From assembly GCF_001424025.1 (NCBI RefSeq), contig NZ_LMPZ01000002.1, positions 850,310 through 914,309 on the forward strand: a DNA stretch of 64,000 bases, read 5' to 3'. Below are positions 37,066 to 46,495 of the stretch, one piece after another (position 1 is the first letter of the stretch; every line of letters starts with the position of its first letter). Under the pieces are notes generated by a model, which saw only the letters and a list, made by a program, of their open reading frames with translations, ran no database searches and was not told where the DNA came from. Made by a program: the position numbers and the translations under genes. This DNA is from Brevundimonas sp. Leaf363 (GTDB lineage: Bacteria > Pseudomonadota > Alphaproteobacteria > Caulobacterales > Caulobacteraceae).

Positions 37066-38706
37066 ATGACGCGCTCGACCTCGCTGCGGGGCGCCTTGGT
37101 CGCTCTGGCGCTGGCGGTGCAGGCCTGCGCCTCGGTTCCGGGGACGCCTGACGCGTCAGCGGATCGTGCGGCGGCGGAGATATCGGCGCAGCGTCTTTCG
37201 GACCACATCCGCTATCTGGCGGATGATCGGCTGGAGGGCCGCTATCCGGGCAAGGTGGGCGAAACGCTGACCCTGGCCTATCTGCAGGCGCAGTACGAAG
37301 CGATGGGATACGAGCCCGGCGGGCCGGACGGTCAGTGGCTTCAGCCGGTCGAGCTGAGCATCATGCGACCGTTGCGGGCGCCGGACATCGCCTGGAGCGG
37401 CGCGGACGGAGCGGAGCACGCGCTGGACCCGGTGACGCAGATGACCCTGCGCCCCCCGGCGGAGCATCCGCTCGTGCAGATCGCCGCGGCGCCCGTCGTG
37501 TTTGCCGGGTTCGGCATCAGCGCGCCGCAGCGCGGATGGGACGACTATGGCGACCTCGACGTGCGGGGCGCCATGGTCGCGGTGCTGGAGGGCGAGCCGG
37601 CATCGTTCGGCTCCGACCCGGACTTCTACGGATCAAGCCGGCACAAGTACCTGGAGGCGGCGCGGCGTGGCGCGGCCGGCGTGATGTTCGTCGCGCCGTC
37701 CGCATCGACCCTGCGCTACTACCTCAGACAAGGCGCGACCGAACGAGACACGATCGTCGGCAACGAGGAGGGTCTGCTGACCGGATGGATCGGCACAGCC
37801 TTGCTGAACGACTGGCTGGCCGAATCGGAGCGGACCTTCGCGCAGCTTGAAGCCGAGGCGCGGGGCGGCGGTTTCAGGGCGACGCCGGTGAGCGCGATGT
37901 TGCGGATCGATCTGGCGGAACAGGCGACGCCCGTCGTCTCCCACAACCTGCTGGCCCGGCTGCCGGGGACGACGCGGCCCGACGAGACGGTGATCTATTC
38001 GGCGCACTGGGATCATGTGGGAACGGCGACCACGCCCGACGCCCAGGGCGACGTGATCTACAACGGCGCGTGGGACAACGCCTCGGGCACGGCAGGCCTT
38101 CTGGAGATCGCCCGCGCCTTCAAGGCCGGCCCGACCCCGGACCGAACGGTCGTGTTCCTTCATGTCACGGCCGAAGAGATGGGGTTGCTTGGCTCGGCCT
38201 GGTACGTTCGTCACCCGGTCTATCCGCTGGCGACGACGGCGGCGGACATCAATATCGACATGCTGCCGTTCAGCCCGCAGACGCGAGATGTCGCGCTTTT
38301 CGGGGTCGGCAAGTCGACGCTGGAGGACGCCCTGGCGAGCCTGGCGGCTGAGCAGGATCGCGTGGTGACAGGCGAGGGCTATCCGCAGGAAGGGTTTTAC
38401 TATCGCTCCGACCACTTCAACTTCGCCGTCGCGGGCGTGCCGGCGATCATGCCGTGGACCGGGCGCGATCTGCGCGTGGGCGGGATGGCGGCGGGCGCGG
38501 CCCTCTACGAAGGCCTGATGGCGGCTTACTATCACCGGCGCTCGGACGAGTGGCGGGCGGACTACGACTTCACGGCCGCCCTGCAGAACCTTCAGCTTTT
38601 CTACCGGTTGGGGCTGGGCGTGGCCGACAGCGCGGAATGGCCGCAGTGGCGCACGACGGTGGAGTTCGGCGACGTTCGCCCCAGGACCGCAGCGGCCCGG
38701 CGCTGA
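37066..38706 (+). CDS. M28 family metallopeptidase lipoprotein (second of a tandem pair)
   Basis: A 546-residue paralogue of the preceding gene. The signal (GALVALALAVQACAS) has a lipobox-like VQAC. The metal ligands are all present: SAHWDHVG, AWDNASGTAG, TAEEMGLLGS, INIDML and FYYRSDHFNFA. Residue-by-residue similarity to the neighbour, including the C-terminal LFYRLGLGVADSAEWPQWRT, points to an old tandem duplication with later divergence in the PA-type insert. It begins five bases after the first copy, so the two are one operon. Confidence 0.9.
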   Translation: MTRSTSLRGALVALALAVQACASVPGTPDASADRAAAEISAQRLSDHIRYLADDRLEGRYPGKVGETLTLAYLQAQYEAMGYEPGGPDGQWLQPVELSIMRPLRAPDIAWSGADGAEHALDPVTQMTLRPPAEHPLVQIAAAPVVFAGFGISAPQRGWDDYGDLDVRGAMVAVLEGEPASFGSDPDFYGSSRHKYLEAARRGAAGVMFVAPSASTLRYYLRQGATERDTIVGNEEGLLTGWIGTALLNDWLAESERTFAQLEAEARGGGFRATPVSAMLRIDLAEQATPVVSHNLLARLPGTTRPDETVIYSAHWDHVGTATTPDAQGDVIYNGAWDNASGTAGLLEIARAFKAGPTPDRTVVFLHVTAEEMGLLGSAWYVRHPVYPLATTAADINIDMLPFSPQTRDVALFGVGKSTLEDALASLAAEQDRVVTGEGYPQEGFYYRSDHFNFAVAGVPAIMPWTGRDLRVGGMAAGAALYEGLMAAYYHRRSDEWRADYDFTAALQNLQLFYRLGLGVADSAEWPQWRTTVEFGDVRPRTAAARR

Positions 38707-38738
38707 ACCGTCGGGCGCCTTCGCGCATTGCCCTTGCC

Positions 38739-39227
38739 ATGAAGCCGTTCCTGCCCGCTCTCTGCGCCGTCCTGGGCCTTGCCGCCTGTGGCCAGCAGGC
38801 CGACGTCAATCCGCCGACGGAGCCCGCCGCCGCGCTGACGACGCCCGAGGCGCTGCAGCCCGTGGAGAACGCCGGGCCGAGCGTGTCCCTGCCGGGCACG
38901 GGTCCGTCTAGTTTCGTCGGTCGCTGGGCGGCCGATCCGCGCCAGTGCCCGGACGGCCAGATCCCCGATCAGGCGGTCGCGATCACGCCCTACGCTTTCC
39001 AGGGTTACGAGAACCGCTGCGATCTGCTGCGGATCGACGAGCTGCCGGGCGGATATGAAGTCGCGTTGCGCTGTCAATCCGAAGGGCGGGTTACGCAGGA
39101 GCGCGCGCGGTTCGCTTCGACCGGTCCGACGCTGGATATCCTGTGGCTGGACCGACCGGGGCGGCCGGCGACCAAGCTGCTGCGCTGCACGACCCTGGCG
39201 GATACGACCAAGGCCGCAGGCGGCTAG
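38739..39227 (+). CDS. Small lipoprotein of unknown function
   Basis: A 162-residue protein with a lipoprotein signal (MKPFLPALCAVLGLAAC, lipobox LAAC). The mature part starts with a Pro/Thr-rich stretch and contains SFVGRWAADPRQCPDG and FQGYENRCDLLRID with paired cysteines. I do not recognise the family. It follows the M28 pair by 32 bases on the same strand and could be co-transcribed. Its stop overlaps the convergent glycosyltransferase stop by four bases. Confidence 0.65.
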   Translation: MKPFLPALCAVLGLAACGQQADVNPPTEPAAALTTPEALQPVENAGPSVSLPGTGPSSFVGRWAADPRQCPDGQIPDQAVAITPYAFQGYENRCDLLRIDELPGGYEVALRCQSEGRVTQERARFASTGPTLDILWLDRPGRPATKLLRCTTLADTTKAAGG

Positions 39228-40144
39228 GCTGCGTCGAGCCGGCTCAATTCGCTGGCGCCGTAGAAGCGCGGTTCGAACCCACGCATCCATAGCACCTTGC
39301 CCAGGCCGCGCGCGGCGCGGTCCATGGCCTCGGCGCGGCGCGGGTCGCGCATGGCGGTCAGGGCGGCGGCGCGCGCGCCATGCACGGCCAACTGAGCGGC
39401 TCCCACGACCATCCAGCGCACCAGAGCGGGCCAACGCCGCTGGGCGACGGCGGTCTGGCTGGGCCCTTGGCCATAGGCGAAGGCGCGAGCCAGGGTATAG
39501 GACAAGGTGGCGCGATGTGCGGGCGCGAACTCCTCGACCCAGGCCTCGGCGGCCCAGGCGAAGCGGCCGCCGCGCTGGCTCAGGCCTGCGAACAGCACGT
39601 CGTCCTCTCCGCCGATCTGGTCGGCGGCGGGATCGAAGGGCGCGGCGCCGGGCAGGGCGGTTGCGCGCACCAGCAGGGAGTTTCCGCAACCGAAGGCGTG
39701 ATCCAGCGGGCCGCTGTCCGCTGGACCGGACCGCCCAAAGAAGCGCTCGAGGTAAGGCTTCAACCAGGCCGATGCGTCAGGCGCGCGCCCCTGGATCGGG
39801 CCGAAGACGGCGTCCGCGCCGGTCACGACCTGCGTGGAAGACAGCGCCTGAAGCCAGCCGGGAGAGGCGACCTCGTCGTCGTCGAGGAAGGCGATCAGGG
39901 GCGCGTCGGTGGCGGCGACGCCGGCGTTTCGCGCCGTGGCCACGCCCGGCTTTGGCGCGTGGACGTAGATCAGAGGCAGGGCGTTCCCGAATCCCGCCGC
40001 CGTCCCTTCGGCCGAGCGGGCGGGGTCGTTGTCCACGACCACGACGACCGTGGGTTTGAGCGTCTGCGTCGTCAGCGATTCAAGCGCGCGCGACAGGCTG
40101 TCGGGCCGTCGCAGGGTCGGGATGACGACGGCGATATCGCTCAT
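39224..40144 (-). CDS. Glycosyltransferase family 2, last gene of the holdfast-type cluster
   Basis: A 306-residue GT-A fold enzyme: IAVVIPTLRRPDSLSRALES at the N-terminus, VVVVVDNDPAR, GVATARNAGVA and the metal-binding LIAFLDDDEVASPGWL. No transmembrane segment is needed for activity; a short hydrophobic stretch is near the C-terminus. Its start overlaps the deacetylase stop (ATGA), so it belongs to the hfs operon. In Caulobacter further transferases HfsJ and HfsL are needed for holdfast; this could fill such a role, which is inference. Confidence 0.85.
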   Translation of the reverse strand: MSDIAVVIPTLRRPDSLSRALESLTTQTLKPTVVVVVDNDPARSAEGTAAGFGNALPLIYVHAPKPGVATARNAGVAATDAPLIAFLDDDEVASPGWLQALSSTQVVTGADAVFGPIQGRAPDASAWLKPYLERFFGRSGPADSGPLDHAFGCGNSLLVRATALPGAAPFDPAADQIGGEDDVLFAGLSQRGGRFAWAAEAWVEEFAPAHRATLSYTLARAFAYGQGPSQTAVAQRRWPALVRWMVVGAAQLAVHGARAAALTAMRDPRRAEAMDRAARGLGKVLWMRGFEPRFYGASELSRLDAA

Positions 40145-40881
40145 GCCGCCAGCACGTCCGAGACCGTGCGGATGGCGAACCCACGGTTCAGGGCGCTGTC
40201 GGCCAGCCGGACGAGGGCGCCGGGCGTGCAGCCGAAGGGGGAGTGGCCCTCGCGCACGTCGTGGGTGAACAGAATCAGCCAGCCGCCGCTGTGAGCCAGC
40301 TTACTCAGCCAGGCGTGACCTTCCGCTTCGCCCGTAGGCCCTTGCACGCCCACGGAGGGCAGCTGGTTGCGGTCGCCGCCGTTGCGCACGATGCCCGACT
40401 GGACGCCGCGGAGCGACCCGTACCGGTCGCCCAGCACACCTTTGGCGCGGCTGGACAGCTCGCCATAGGGGAAGGCGAAATGGGTCGGCTCGGCGCCGAG
40501 ACTGCGCAGGATGTCATCGTTGCGCTCGACGTCGGCGATGAGGTCGTCCTCATGCGCGCGGGCGCAGTCGATGTGCTTGTAGGTGTGGCAGCCGACCTCG
40601 TGGCCGCGCTCGATCAGGCCGCCCACCTCGCCGGCGTCGGCGAAGCGGCCCATGTGGCCGTCCTGTCCGAACAGGCCCGCGCAGACGTACCAGGAGCCGC
40701 GCGCGCCCCGTTCCTCCAGGATCGGCGCGGCGTTGTGGATGGCGCTGGCGGGCACGTCGTCGAAGGTGAAGCTGACGGTCGGGCGGTCCAGCTTCAGCCG
40801 GGCCGGATCGCGGTGGGTCAGTTTGGCGAGGCGACGGCGCAGCTTTCCCTTCAGGCTGCGGTCGGCGGCGTAGGGCGTCAT
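40141..40881 (-). CDS. hfsH: Polysaccharide deacetylase (HfsH-like)
   Basis: A 246-residue NodB-type deacetylase that should remove acetyl groups from N-acetylglucosamine units of a surface polysaccharide. The catalytic base and metal ligands are visible: FTFDD (about residues 38-42), HTYKH as the HxxxxH-type motif, and FAFPYGELS; LILFTHDVREGHSPFG gives the late His. Its position directly after the HfsG-type transferase matches the Caulobacter holdfast order. The ATG at 40881 overlaps the upstream stop by one base; a GTG lies directly before it. Confidence 0.8.
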   Translation of the reverse strand: MTPYAADRSLKGKLRRRLAKLTHRDPARLKLDRPTVSFTFDDVPASAIHNAAPILEERGARGSWYVCAGLFGQDGHMGRFADAGEVGGLIERGHEVGCHTYKHIDCARAHEDDLIADVERNDDILRSLGAEPTHFAFPYGELSSRAKGVLGDRYGSLRGVQSGIVRNGGDRNQLPSVGVQGPTGEAEGHAWLSKLAHSGGWLILFTHDVREGHSPFGCTPGALVRLADSALNRGFAIRTVSDVLAA

Positions 40882-41819
40882 CACACGGCCTCCGCATAAA
40901 GCGCGGCGCGATATAGCCGCAGCGAAAAGGCGCGGGCCTTGACCGGCAGCCAGTCCTGGGCGGCCGCCTGTTTCAGAAGCGGGCGCACCTGGCCGAGGCC
41001 TGGCGCGGCCTTGAGCAGGCGCGCGGCCTTATAGCTGGGATAGGCCGAAACGATGTCGTGGTGGCGGGCGACGACGCGGGCGAAGTTGGGGGCCGACTGC
41101 TCGTACTTCTTCGCCAGCGCCTCGACCGTATCCAGCCCCATGTGGGTCGCCGGGTTGTCGACGTGGACGACACGGAAACGGCGCGCGACGCGCATGGCCC
41201 ACTCCACGTCCTCCCAGCCCCACCCGGTGAAGCCGGGGTCGAAGGTCTCGGCCTCGAAGACGTCGCGGCGCACCAGCAGGTTGGAGGTGTAGACGTACTT
41301 TTCGGGCTGGCGGGCGCGTTCGGTATAGGGAACGCACTCCGATTGGGCGGCCATGGCGCGATGCACGGCGAACCTGCGCTCGACCGGCGCCTGCAGCAGG
41401 GAGAAGCCGCCGAACGCCACAGCGGGATCCTCGCGCGCCACCAGATCGGCCCAGGTCTTCAGGAATGTACGATGGTCGGGCCGCATGTCGCTGTCGAGGA
41501 ACAGCAGGCTGCCGCCTCGCGCAGCGGTGGCGAGCCGATTGCGACCGCGCGATCGGCCCTCGTTCGAGGGCAGGGTGATGAGGCGCGTCGGCAGGCTCAT
41601 GCGGTCGATCAGACGCTTGAGCCGCTCCGTCAGGTCTACGTCGGCGGTCCCATCGTCCAGCACCACGATCTCGACGGCGCCGGCGACCGAGGCGCCTTCC
41701 TCGTCGAGCAGGGCCAGCAGGTCGCTCGGATCGTCGCGCAGGAACGGGATCAGCACCGAGATGGCCGGCTTGCGGCGTGTCTTGCGGTGCGTGTTGTCGT
41801 GGATCTGGGCGCGCTTCAT
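40881..41819 (-). CDS. hfsG: Glycosyltransferase family 2 (HfsG-like)
   Basis: A 312-residue GT-A enzyme with AISVLIPFLRDDPSDLLALL, IVVLDDGTAD, RNRLATAARGGSLLFLDSDM (the DxD motif) and the C-terminal galactosyltransferase-like FTGWGWEDVEWAMRV. It should add an N-acetylhexosamine to the lipid-linked repeat unit on the cytoplasmic face. It lies between the flippase and deacetylase genes, as hfsG does in Caulobacter, and is coupled to both by overlapping codons. Confidence 0.8.
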   Translation of the reverse strand: MKRAQIHDNTHRKTRRKPAISVLIPFLRDDPSDLLALLDEEGASVAGAVEIVVLDDGTADVDLTERLKRLIDRMSLPTRLITLPSNEGRSRGRNRLATAARGGSLLFLDSDMRPDHRTFLKTWADLVAREDPAVAFGGFSLLQAPVERRFAVHRAMAAQSECVPYTERARQPEKYVYTSNLLVRRDVFEAETFDPGFTGWGWEDVEWAMRVARRFRVVHVDNPATHMGLDTVEALAKKYEQSAPNFARVVARHHDIVSAYPSYKAARLLKAAPGLGQVRPLLKQAAAQDWLPVKARAFSLRLYRAALYAEAV

Positions 41820-43267
41820 GCTGTGGCCAATCGTGCGCGGAAGGATTTCAGCAGGCGGCGCGCCACGTCGCGGACCCCGGCGGCGTTCAGCAACAGGGCG
41901 GCGACTCCGTAGACGGCGCCCCCGATGGCGGCATCCATCATGACTTCGGGGAAGCCGCCGATGGGCGGCAGCATCCAGACCACGGCCGCCATCGCCCCGG
42001 TCGCAACGCCGCAGCGCACCAGCGCCTTCCACGGCATCGGCAGCGGCATGGCGGCACGACCCAGGGCGATGGAGCCCAGCAGGCCGACGCCGAAGCTGAT
42101 CAGGGTCGCCCAGGCGGCGCCCGCCACCCCAAAGTGCGGGATCAGCAGGGCGTTGAGGATGACGTTGGCGATCGCCGGAACCGACATGGCGATTAGCAAG
42201 CGGCGGGTGCGGCGGCCAAGCGTGAAGGCCTGGTGGAAATAGTAGGTCGTCAGGCCCGAAAGCAGCGCCGAGAAGGCGACGATGGGGGTCACGCCGGCAG
42301 CGGCCTGGCGCAGGTCCTCGCCGATCATGAACTCGGCCAGCGGCCGGGCGACCAGCGCCACGCCGGCGGCGGCGGGCAGAGCGATCAGGATGAAGGCAGA
42401 GGCCTGTTCGCGCGCCGCCTCGATCAACCGTTCGCGGCCGCCACGCTCCAGCGCCATGACCAGAGCGGGCGTTCCGGCGGCGCCCAGCCAGATGAACAGT
42501 ACGTCCAGCGTCCGGTTCGCGATGCTGTAGCTGGCGTGATAGGCGCCGACCGCAGCCTCGTTCATGAACAGGGCCAGCAGGAAGCGGTCGGTCGACGACA
42601 GTACCAGCGCCAGGGCCAGCGACGCCGCGATGGGGTAGCCGTAGGCGGCGTATTCCCGCAGGCGTGCCGGGTCGGCCGGCGCGCGGCGCGCCTGGCGCAG
42701 CTCTCCCGGCAGGATGAAGGGCAGGGCGAACAGCGGCGCGATGGCCAGACCCAGAAGGGGCGAGGCCCCGCCCGCGCCGGCCCAGGCGAACAGGGCGCCG
42801 ACGCCGAAGCCGGTCAGGGCGACGTAGATGTCCAGACCGGCGGCGCGAGACACTTCGCCGGCGGCGCGGAACCGCTCCTGCGCCAGCTTGGCCAGGCAGC
42901 GAATCGGCGAGCCCATCAGTCCGGCGGCGACCGCCAGCTTGAACGGCAGCTCCCACGGGGCCAGCCAAATGGCCAGACCGACCACAGGCACATAGACCGC
43001 CATGAGGGTGAAGGCGGCGCGGTACAGGCTGCCGAAATGGCTTTCCAGCGACGTTGCGTCGGACTGCGCGGCCCAGAACCGGGCCATCGACGCTTCCAGC
43101 CAGGTGAAGACCGCGACGTGCGCCAGGGTCATGACCGAGTAGGCCAGGGCGTAACGGCCGAAGTCCTCGGCGCTCAGCAGCCGCGTGAACACCATGATGG
43201 CCAGGAAGCCTGTGACTCCCTGGATGATGTTGGCGGGCAGATAGCCCCAGACGCCACGCCAAAACAT
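41816..43267 (-). CDS. hfsF: Polysaccharide flippase (Wzx type, HfsF-like)
   Basis: A 483-residue membrane protein of the MOP superfamily with about 12-14 helices, starting FWRGVWGYLPANIIQGVTGF and LAIMVFTRLLSAEDFGRYAL, the usual opening of Wzx-type exporters. It should flip lipid-linked oligosaccharide across the cytoplasmic membrane. Start and stop codons overlap both neighbours. Position two in the cluster matches hfsF. Confidence 0.82.
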   Translation of the reverse strand: MFWRGVWGYLPANIIQGVTGFLAIMVFTRLLSAEDFGRYALAYSVMTLAHVAVFTWLEASMARFWAAQSDATSLESHFGSLYRAAFTLMAVYVPVVGLAIWLAPWELPFKLAVAAGLMGSPIRCLAKLAQERFRAAGEVSRAAGLDIYVALTGFGVGALFAWAGAGGASPLLGLAIAPLFALPFILPGELRQARRAPADPARLREYAAYGYPIAASLALALVLSSTDRFLLALFMNEAAVGAYHASYSIANRTLDVLFIWLGAAGTPALVMALERGGRERLIEAAREQASAFILIALPAAAGVALVARPLAEFMIGEDLRQAAAGVTPIVAFSALLSGLTTYYFHQAFTLGRRTRRLLIAMSVPAIANVILNALLIPHFGVAGAAWATLISFGVGLLGSIALGRAAMPLPMPWKALVRCGVATGAMAAVVWMLPPIGGFPEVMMDAAIGGAVYGVAALLLNAAGVRDVARRLLKSFRARLATA

Positions 43268-44811
43268 CAGCGCACCCCCTGCCGGTCGCCCAGCAGCACA
43301 GGCAGGGTGACGAGCATGATCCAGAGGTCGAGCCACAGCGACTGGCGCTCGACGTAATCGATGTCCAGCTGAACCCGGCGGCGCACGTCCTGGGCGCAGT
43401 GTAGGGGGCCGCGGGAGCCCTTGATGGCGGCCCAGCCGGTCATGCCGGGCTTGATGCGGTGGCGGTGGGCGTACTCGGCGACCAGACGGGCGGATTCGGT
43501 TTCGCCGGTCTTCATGCCGATGGCGTGGGGGCGAGGGCCGACCAGCGACATCTCGCCGGTGACGACGTTCCACAGCTGTGGCAGCTCATCCAGGCTGGTG
43601 GCGCGTAGAATCTTGCCCAGCGCCGTGACGCGGTCGTCGTCGACGGTGACCTGGCGGCTGGCCGTCGCGTCGGCGGCGGCGTGCTTCATGGTGCGGAACT
43701 TCCACACCACGATCTCTTCCTGATTGAAGCCGTGGCGGCGCTGGCGGAAGAAGATCGGGCCGGGGCTGTCCAGACGGATCAGCAGGGCGGTGACCGCCAT
43801 GACCGGCGCGAGGGCGACCAGGGCGACGGCGCCCAGCACCACGTCCTGCGCCCGCTTGTTGAAGGCGCGGCGGTCGGCGTCGGCACCGTCCAAGCTGGCC
43901 AGCGGCGACAGGGCCAGACGCTCCAGCGCTTCGCCGCGCTGGGTCTCGCCCTCCATGTCGACCAGCAGGCTGACCTCATTCGGCAGGACGCTGAGGCGGC
44001 GGGTCAGCTCGCTGATGCGGGCCCCTGCGCGCGGATCGATCGCGACGACGATGTGATCGACATAGGGCAGGATGCGGTGGCTCAGCAGCGCCTCTGCGTC
44101 GCCCAGTACGGGGGCGCCGGCGACCGAGTTGGGACTGCGCGCCAGTCGGTCGTCGAAGACGCCGAGGATGTTCAGGTCGCGGCGGTTCAGCGCCTCGCGG
44201 ACCAGCCGTTCCGCGTGACGGGTGGCGCCGACCAGCACCACGTTCGGCGTCAGGGCGCCGGACGCGCGCCAGTGGGCGACGAGCGTGAACCAGACGGCGT
44301 GCAGCCCGATCAGGCTGGCCAGTGCGCCAATGATCCAAAGGCTGTAGGCGCCTACCGGGTCGCCAAAGGCCAGGCCGCTGACGATCAACACCGCCGCGCC
44401 TGCCAGCACGCAGGTCAGCAGTGCGGCGAAGTGACGGGCCGGACGGGCGGTGCGGGCGAACCGGTACAGGCCGGCTGAGCGAACCAGTGACAGGGTGCAG
44501 ACGGCGGCCAGCACGAAGGGCAGGACGCTGGAAAGGGGGGCGTGGACCAGGGCGACCGGCGCCGCCGCCCATGCGACGGCCACGGTCACCGCGCCGACGG
44601 TCAGCACGTCGGCCAGCCGGAACAGGTGTGAGGCCAGGCGGGCCGACTGGCGCTGGCGCGTATTCAGCCAGGCGGCCGGGCGGAACGGACCGCGCCGGGC
44701 CTGTGCGCCGACGGCGTCCGGTCCCGCCTGGGTGGCGGCCGGAGACGAAACGTAGGCGGCGCAGTCGGGCATGAGGGCTCGGCAGTCGAAACGGCCCACA
44801 TCCTCGCCCAC
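43267..44811 (-). CDS. hfsE: Polyprenyl-phosphate sugar-1-phosphate transferase (HfsE-like)
   Basis: A 514-residue initiating transferase of the WcaJ/PglC superfamily, which links the first sugar phosphate to undecaprenyl phosphate. Four N-terminal helices and a CoA-binding-like domain ([20 protein letters not shown]) precede the catalytic domain, with [36 protein letters not shown] and [12 protein letters not shown]. The most upstream start is a GTG at 44811; a GTG at 44799 with GGGCGAGG and an ATG at 44772 are alternatives. It is first in the hfsEFGH-type operon, just beyond tRNA-Ser. Confidence 0.82.
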   Translation of the reverse strand: MGEDVGRFDCRALMPDCAAYVSSPAATQAGPDAVGAQARRGPFRPAAWLNTRQRQSARLASHLFRLADVLTVGAVTVAVAWAAAPVALVHAPLSSVLPFVLAAVCTLSLVRSAGLYRFARTARPARHFAALLTCVLAGAAVLIVSGLAFGDPVGAYSLWIIGALASLIGLHAVWFTLVAHWRASGALTPNVVLVGATRHAERLVREALNRRDLNILGVFDDRLARSPNSVAGAPVLGDAEALLSHRILPYVDHIVVAIDPRAGARISELTRRLSVLPNEVSLLVDMEGETQRGEALERLALSPLASLDGADADRRAFNKRAQDVVLGAVALVALAPVMAVTALLIRLDSPGPIFFRQRRHGFNQEEIVVWKFRTMKHAAADATASRQVTVDDDRVTALGKILRATSLDELPQLWNVVTGEMSLVGPRPHAIGMKTGETESARLVAEYAHRHRIKPGMTGWAAIKGSRGPLHCAQDVRRRVQLDIDYVERQSLWLDLWIMLVTLPVLLGDRQGVR

Positions 44812-44891
44812 CTGCTCTCTATGTCGCGTTAACGCGGGTCGCCAAAGCCGATTGCGCCCAGCCGCGCCGTCCGCTAATCACGCCGCCTGCC

Positions 44892-44983
44892 GGAGACGTG
44901 GCCGAGTGGCTGAAGGCAACGGTTTGCTAAATCGTCGTACCCTGTAAGGGGTACCGAGGGTTCGAATCCCTCCGTCTCCGCCA
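44892..44983 (+). tRNA. tRNA-Ser (anticodon GCT)
   Basis: A 92-base cloverleaf: acceptor GGAGACG / CGTCTCC, discriminator G and an encoded CCA, a D-loop with GTGGCTGAAGG, anticodon loop TTGCTAA (GCT, reads AGC/AGU), a long variable arm (GTACCCTGTAAGGGGTAC) typical of serine tRNA, and GGTTCGAATCC in the T-arm. Confidence 0.97.
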
Positions 44984-45007
44984 GGCCTTTTTCGGACAAG
45001 CGATCGA

Positions 45008-46033
45008 ATGATCCAGCCCCGGTCCGTTCTCGAAATCGCTGCGATCGACCGCACCCGCTTTGAGGCCGAGGTGGTCGAGGGCGGGCGGCCCGTCGTGATG
45101 CGGGGGCTGGTCGAGGACTGGGCGGTGGTTCAGGCGGCGCGGGCGGGCGACGCCGCGCTGGCGGACTATCTGCGCGGGCTGGATGCGGGGCAGCCCGTGG
45201 GAGTGTTCGAGGCCGACGCGGCCTTGAAGGGGCGGTTCTTCTATTCGGACGATCTGAAGGGCTTCAACTTCGAGCGGCGGTCGATGCCGCTGGGGGAGTT
45301 GCTGGATCGTCTGCTGGCGCTAAGACACGAGGGCTCGCCGCCGGGACTTTATGCAGGAGCGATTCCAGCGCCGAGCCACCTGCCGGGTTTGCTGGAGGCG
45401 GCGCCCATGCCGCTGCTGGACCCGGGGGTCGAGCGGCTGACGTCGCTGTGGGTCGGCAATCGGACGCGGACCGCGGCGCACTGGGATTTGTCGCGCAACC
45501 TGGCCTGCTGCGTGGCGGGGCGGCGACGGTTCACCCTGTTTCCGCCAGACCAGGTGGCGAACCTGTACGTCGGGCCGCTGGACTTCACGCTGGCCGGTCA
45601 ACCGATCAGCCTGGTCGACTTTGCGGAACCGGATCTGGCGCGTTTCCCGCGGTTCGAAGAGGCGATGGCCCATGCCCAGGTCGTCGAGCTTGAGCCGGGG
45701 GATGTGCTGTTCATGCCCGGGCTGTGGTTTCACCACGTCGAGGGACTGACCCCATTCGGCGCGCTGGTGAACTTCTGGTGGCGGGAGGCGCCGCCTTGGG
45801 CCTTCACCCCAAGCCACACCATGCTTCACGCGCTCATGACGCTGCGCGATCTGCCGGACGACGAGCGGATGGCGTGGCGGTCCTTCTTCGACCACTACAT
45901 CTTCCGGCCCGACGCCGAAGCGGGCGATCCGATGGCGCATATCCCAGAGGACGCGCGCGGCCTGTATGGCCCGATGACGCCGCAGATCATGGCCCGGCTG
46001 CGCGCCACCCTGGTCCGCCCACTGTCGCGATGA
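45008..46033 (+). CDS. Cupin-like (JmjC-type) Fe(II)/2-oxoglutarate hydroxylase family protein
   Basis: A 341-residue protein of the cupin_8/JmjC type. The iron-binding HxD lies in AAHWDLSRNLAC (His158, Asp160) and the distal His in LWFHHVEG (about 242-243); FTLFPPDQVANLYVGPLDF is the typical strand pair after the HxD. N-terminal FEAEVVEGGRPVVMRGLVEDW matches the family opening. It may hydroxylate a protein or small molecule. The target is unknown. It begins 24 bases after tRNA-Ser. Confidence 0.82.
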   Translation: MIQPRSVLEIAAIDRTRFEAEVVEGGRPVVMRGLVEDWAVVQAARAGDAALADYLRGLDAGQPVGVFEADAALKGRFFYSDDLKGFNFERRSMPLGELLDRLLALRHEGSPPGLYAGAIPAPSHLPGLLEAAPMPLLDPGVERLTSLWVGNRTRTAAHWDLSRNLACCVAGRRRFTLFPPDQVANLYVGPLDFTLAGQPISLVDFAEPDLARFPRFEEAMAHAQVVELEPGDVLFMPGLWFHHVEGLTPFGALVNFWWREAPPWAFTPSHTMLHALMTLRDLPDDERMAWRSFFDHYIFRPDAEAGDPMAHIPEDARGLYGPMTPQIMARLRATLVRPLSR

Positions 46034-46114
46034 CGCAGTTTCCCCGACGTGATCTTGGCGCCGCCCGCCCGGCGCGATAGGCCAACGGCTCAAATCGTCT
46101 GGAGGAGACGCATC

Positions 46115-46420
46115 ATGGCCGACCTGGCTTCCGTGACCGAACACATCCGAGGCGCCGTGGGCTCCGACTCGGGCCTGGGCAAGACCGTCAAGCTGGACCT
46201 GGGCGATGCGGGCAAGATCTACATCGATGGCGCCTCGTCGCCGAACTCGGTCAGCAACGACGACAAGCCGGCCGACGCCACCGTGTCCATGAGCTGGGAC
46301 GACTTCATCGCCCTGTCGGACGGCAAGCTGGATCCAATGATGGCCTTCATGCAGGGCAAGCTGAAGATCGCCGGCGACATGATGATCGCCCAGAAGCTGG
46401 CCCCGCTGTTGAAGCGCTGA
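46115..46420 (+). CDS. SCP2 sterol-binding domain protein
   Basis: A 101-residue single SCP2-like domain, with the lipid-cavity signature FIALSDGKLDPMMAFMQGKL followed by KIAGDMMIAQKLAPLL. It is the size of the free-standing domain and probably carries acyl lipids; it lies before an acyl-CoA dehydrogenase gene. GGAGGAG precedes the ATG at 46115. A strong terminator separates it from that gene. Confidence 0.9.
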   Translation: MADLASVTEHIRGAVGSDSGLGKTVKLDLGDAGKIYIDGASSPNSVSNDDKPADATVSMSWDDFIALSDGKLDPMMAFMQGKLKIAGDMMIAQKLAPLLKR

Positions 46421-46444
46421 GCTGACGTAGATCAATGAGCTCAA

Positions 46445-46482
46445 ACGGCGCGAAGCGAACTGCTTCGCGCCGTTCTGTTTTT
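46445..46482 (+). terminator. Rho-independent terminator after the SCP2 gene
   Basis: A 12-bp perfect stem (ACGGCGCGAAGC / GCTTCGCGCCGT) with loop GAACT, then TCTGTTTTTC. Confidence 0.93.
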
Positions 46483-46495
46483 CGGAGGTAGGCCC

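Noticed and set aside
44828..44836. GTTAAC upstream of hfsE, considered as a CtrA site
   Set aside because: Only one half-site; the TTAA-N7-TTAA pair is not present.
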